This document shows positions 62,261 to 64,000 of a stretch of DNA of 64,000 nucleotides, one piece after another. The notes beneath the pieces are model-generated. The model saw only the letters and a list, made by a program, of their open reading frames with translations. It did no database searches and was not told the origin of the DNA. How positions within the stretch are numbered: position 1 is the stretch's first letter; each line of letters starts with the position of its first letter. The stretch is taken from assembly GCF_901709675.1 (NCBI RefSeq), contig NC_051106.1, positions 6,272,001-6,336,000 of the forward strand. Reading direction: 5' to 3'. Position numbers and translations under genes: made by a program. The stretch comes from Syngnathus acus. Lineage: Eukaryota; Chordata; Actinopteri; Syngnathiformes; Syngnathidae.

Positions 62261-62691
62261 AAATTATGCTCCCAGTCAACATTAGAGCATTTGATAGTAT
62301 ATCGGTGCCAGCGGATGGCGCTGTTTTTTTTTTAGTCATGACTTTATATTAAATACAGAGCAGTGATTTATTCATTTATCATAAGTATGATAAGATACAG
62401 TATGAAATTGAATGGTATGATTTGAACTGTTATGAAGCACCACGTCCACCAGAGGAAAGAAATTATCGGTCTTTTTGGCAAGAAAATACTTTTCTTGCAG
62501 TATAAGGCGCGGCTGTTGAAGTGAGACATCCCTCGAGGCTTCCTCCCCCTGTGACGCCACGTCCTTGAAGTTTCATTGTGGGACGGAGGAAGAAGGCGCC
62601 AGACTGCAGCCTCCTCACTCTGACGGGGACGCAAACACCCACCGACACGCACACGACGGGCCAACTGAGCACTTCCTGCTCAGCTTCCGAT

Positions 62692-63144
<453 letters not shown>

Positions 63145-63149
63145 AAAAA

Positions 63150-64000
63150 AGCCCACAGCAACAGGGGGTTAATTATTCCAAATGGAGGGTTTCATCCCAC
63201 CTCTGCTATTTCTCCTATCACTGCGATTAGAACACTGAGACCTGGACCGTAATGGACATGATGTCTTTGAGAGGAAAAACAGCATCATCTTTTCTTAGAA
63301 AGTATATCCCAGAAGTGCAGAATGTTCCCTGTGAAACATGTGGTCAGTGTCTCAAGAGGAGTATGATGACGAGGAAACATGGAAACAGGCGCTGGCAAGG
63401 AATGGAGTTCCATTCGAGTGTTTTGATTGACATTTGTATTCACGCTGATGACGTGGTGAATAATGGGCCGCTCGCTTGTTTTCCAAGAGTTCTATTTAGC
63501 TGCTTCTCCACACGTTATTGTGATGTACTAACAGCCACGTCACCGTACCAGCTATTTTTGGACTCGTCCAGATGTCGAAACCAGTGTAGAAATCACTATA
63601 ATTAGTGGCTGCTTAACGGAGGCGAAGGGGGAAAAAAAAAGAGAGCGGGATAAAGACAAATGAAATAAAAGTTATAATCCGTACAAATTCATCCATCCAT
63701 CCATCTGTTATGCTCAGTCAATGAAAAAAATCTTTTAGAACTAATTCTAAAATAAAGCTGAAAAATGAAAATATATTCATCATAAAGTCGCTTTCAAAAG
63801 TAATTAAAATTGGTCAATTTTAAAAACTAAAAAATCAAGATGAAATTAAAAAAAACATTACTATAATTAAATGGATTGTATTTACATTTATTTGGAAAGA
63901 TGGACAGAACGGACAGTTTTCAACATCAGAAATTCCTAATATTTCTATTTATATATTTGAAAGAATTGATCTTGTTGCAGCACATGATCAAATCCCCACA
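63150..64000. other. Non-coding, nothing recognised
   Basis: A 117-codon plus frame at 63252-63605 has no recognisable domain. A short CATC tract at 63692-63702 and AT-rich sequence follow to the window end. Confidence 0.5.

Overview
This window is nuclear DNA from a bony fish, most likely a percomorph teleost. The genes are vertebrate-type and split by many GT-AG introns, some very short (60 bp in katnbl1, 74 bp in the fibrinogen-like gene). Their products read as close relatives of human THBS1, KATNBL1, CHRM5 and STAC. The non-coding DNA is AT-rich and carries fish-style MITEs, GATA and CA microsatellites, and decayed retroelement ends. No prokaryotic operon, rRNA, tRNA gene or CRISPR is visible.

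Layout. (1) 1-5545, minus strand: thrombospondin-1. All 20 coding exons are visible and the reading frame closes across every junction. The window edge cuts off only the last few codons. A 5'UTR splice site and probable promoter follow to about 6 kb. (2) About 6-38.6 kb: a 32-kb stretch with no recognisable protein gene. It holds MITEs, a hAT-type element with a target-site duplication, a tandem duplication, microsatellites and a few isolated CpG-rich or exon-like islands. (3) 38630-39889, plus strand: compact seven-exon katnbl1. (4) 40483-41593, plus strand: a two-coding-exon secreted-type fibrinogen-domain protein that unexpectedly ends in KDEL. (5) 42678-44219, minus strand: the intronless coding exon of muscarinic receptor M5 (chrm5). 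(6) 44.3-49.9 kb: non-coding, with a possible chrm5 5'UTR exon near 47.9-48.4 kb. (7) 49908-61904, minus strand: stac (C1 plus two SH3 domains), 11 coding exons, 429 residues. (8) 62-64 kb: repeats, including a duplicated segment with two GATA arrays.

Functional links. The genes are not a pathway. thbs1 encodes a secreted matricellular glycoprotein, katnbl1 a katanin-regulatory paralogue, chrm5 a Gq-coupled receptor, and stac a calcium-channel adaptor. KATNBL1, CHRM5 and THBS1 are all on human 15q14-q15, so the first two-thirds of the window looks like conserved synteny. STAC is on human 3p22, so the chrm5-stac adjacency is probably a fish-lineage arrangement.

Best leads: the KDEL-terminated fibrinogen-like protein; a 51-bp tandem duplication that copied that gene's splice acceptor; an apparent 10-residue duplication inside the zinc-binding C1 domain of stac; a GC-AG intron in stac; a cluster of CTCF-like motifs; and a TATA/CpG/splice-donor unit antisense within a stac intron. 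I found no convincing wholly new system.
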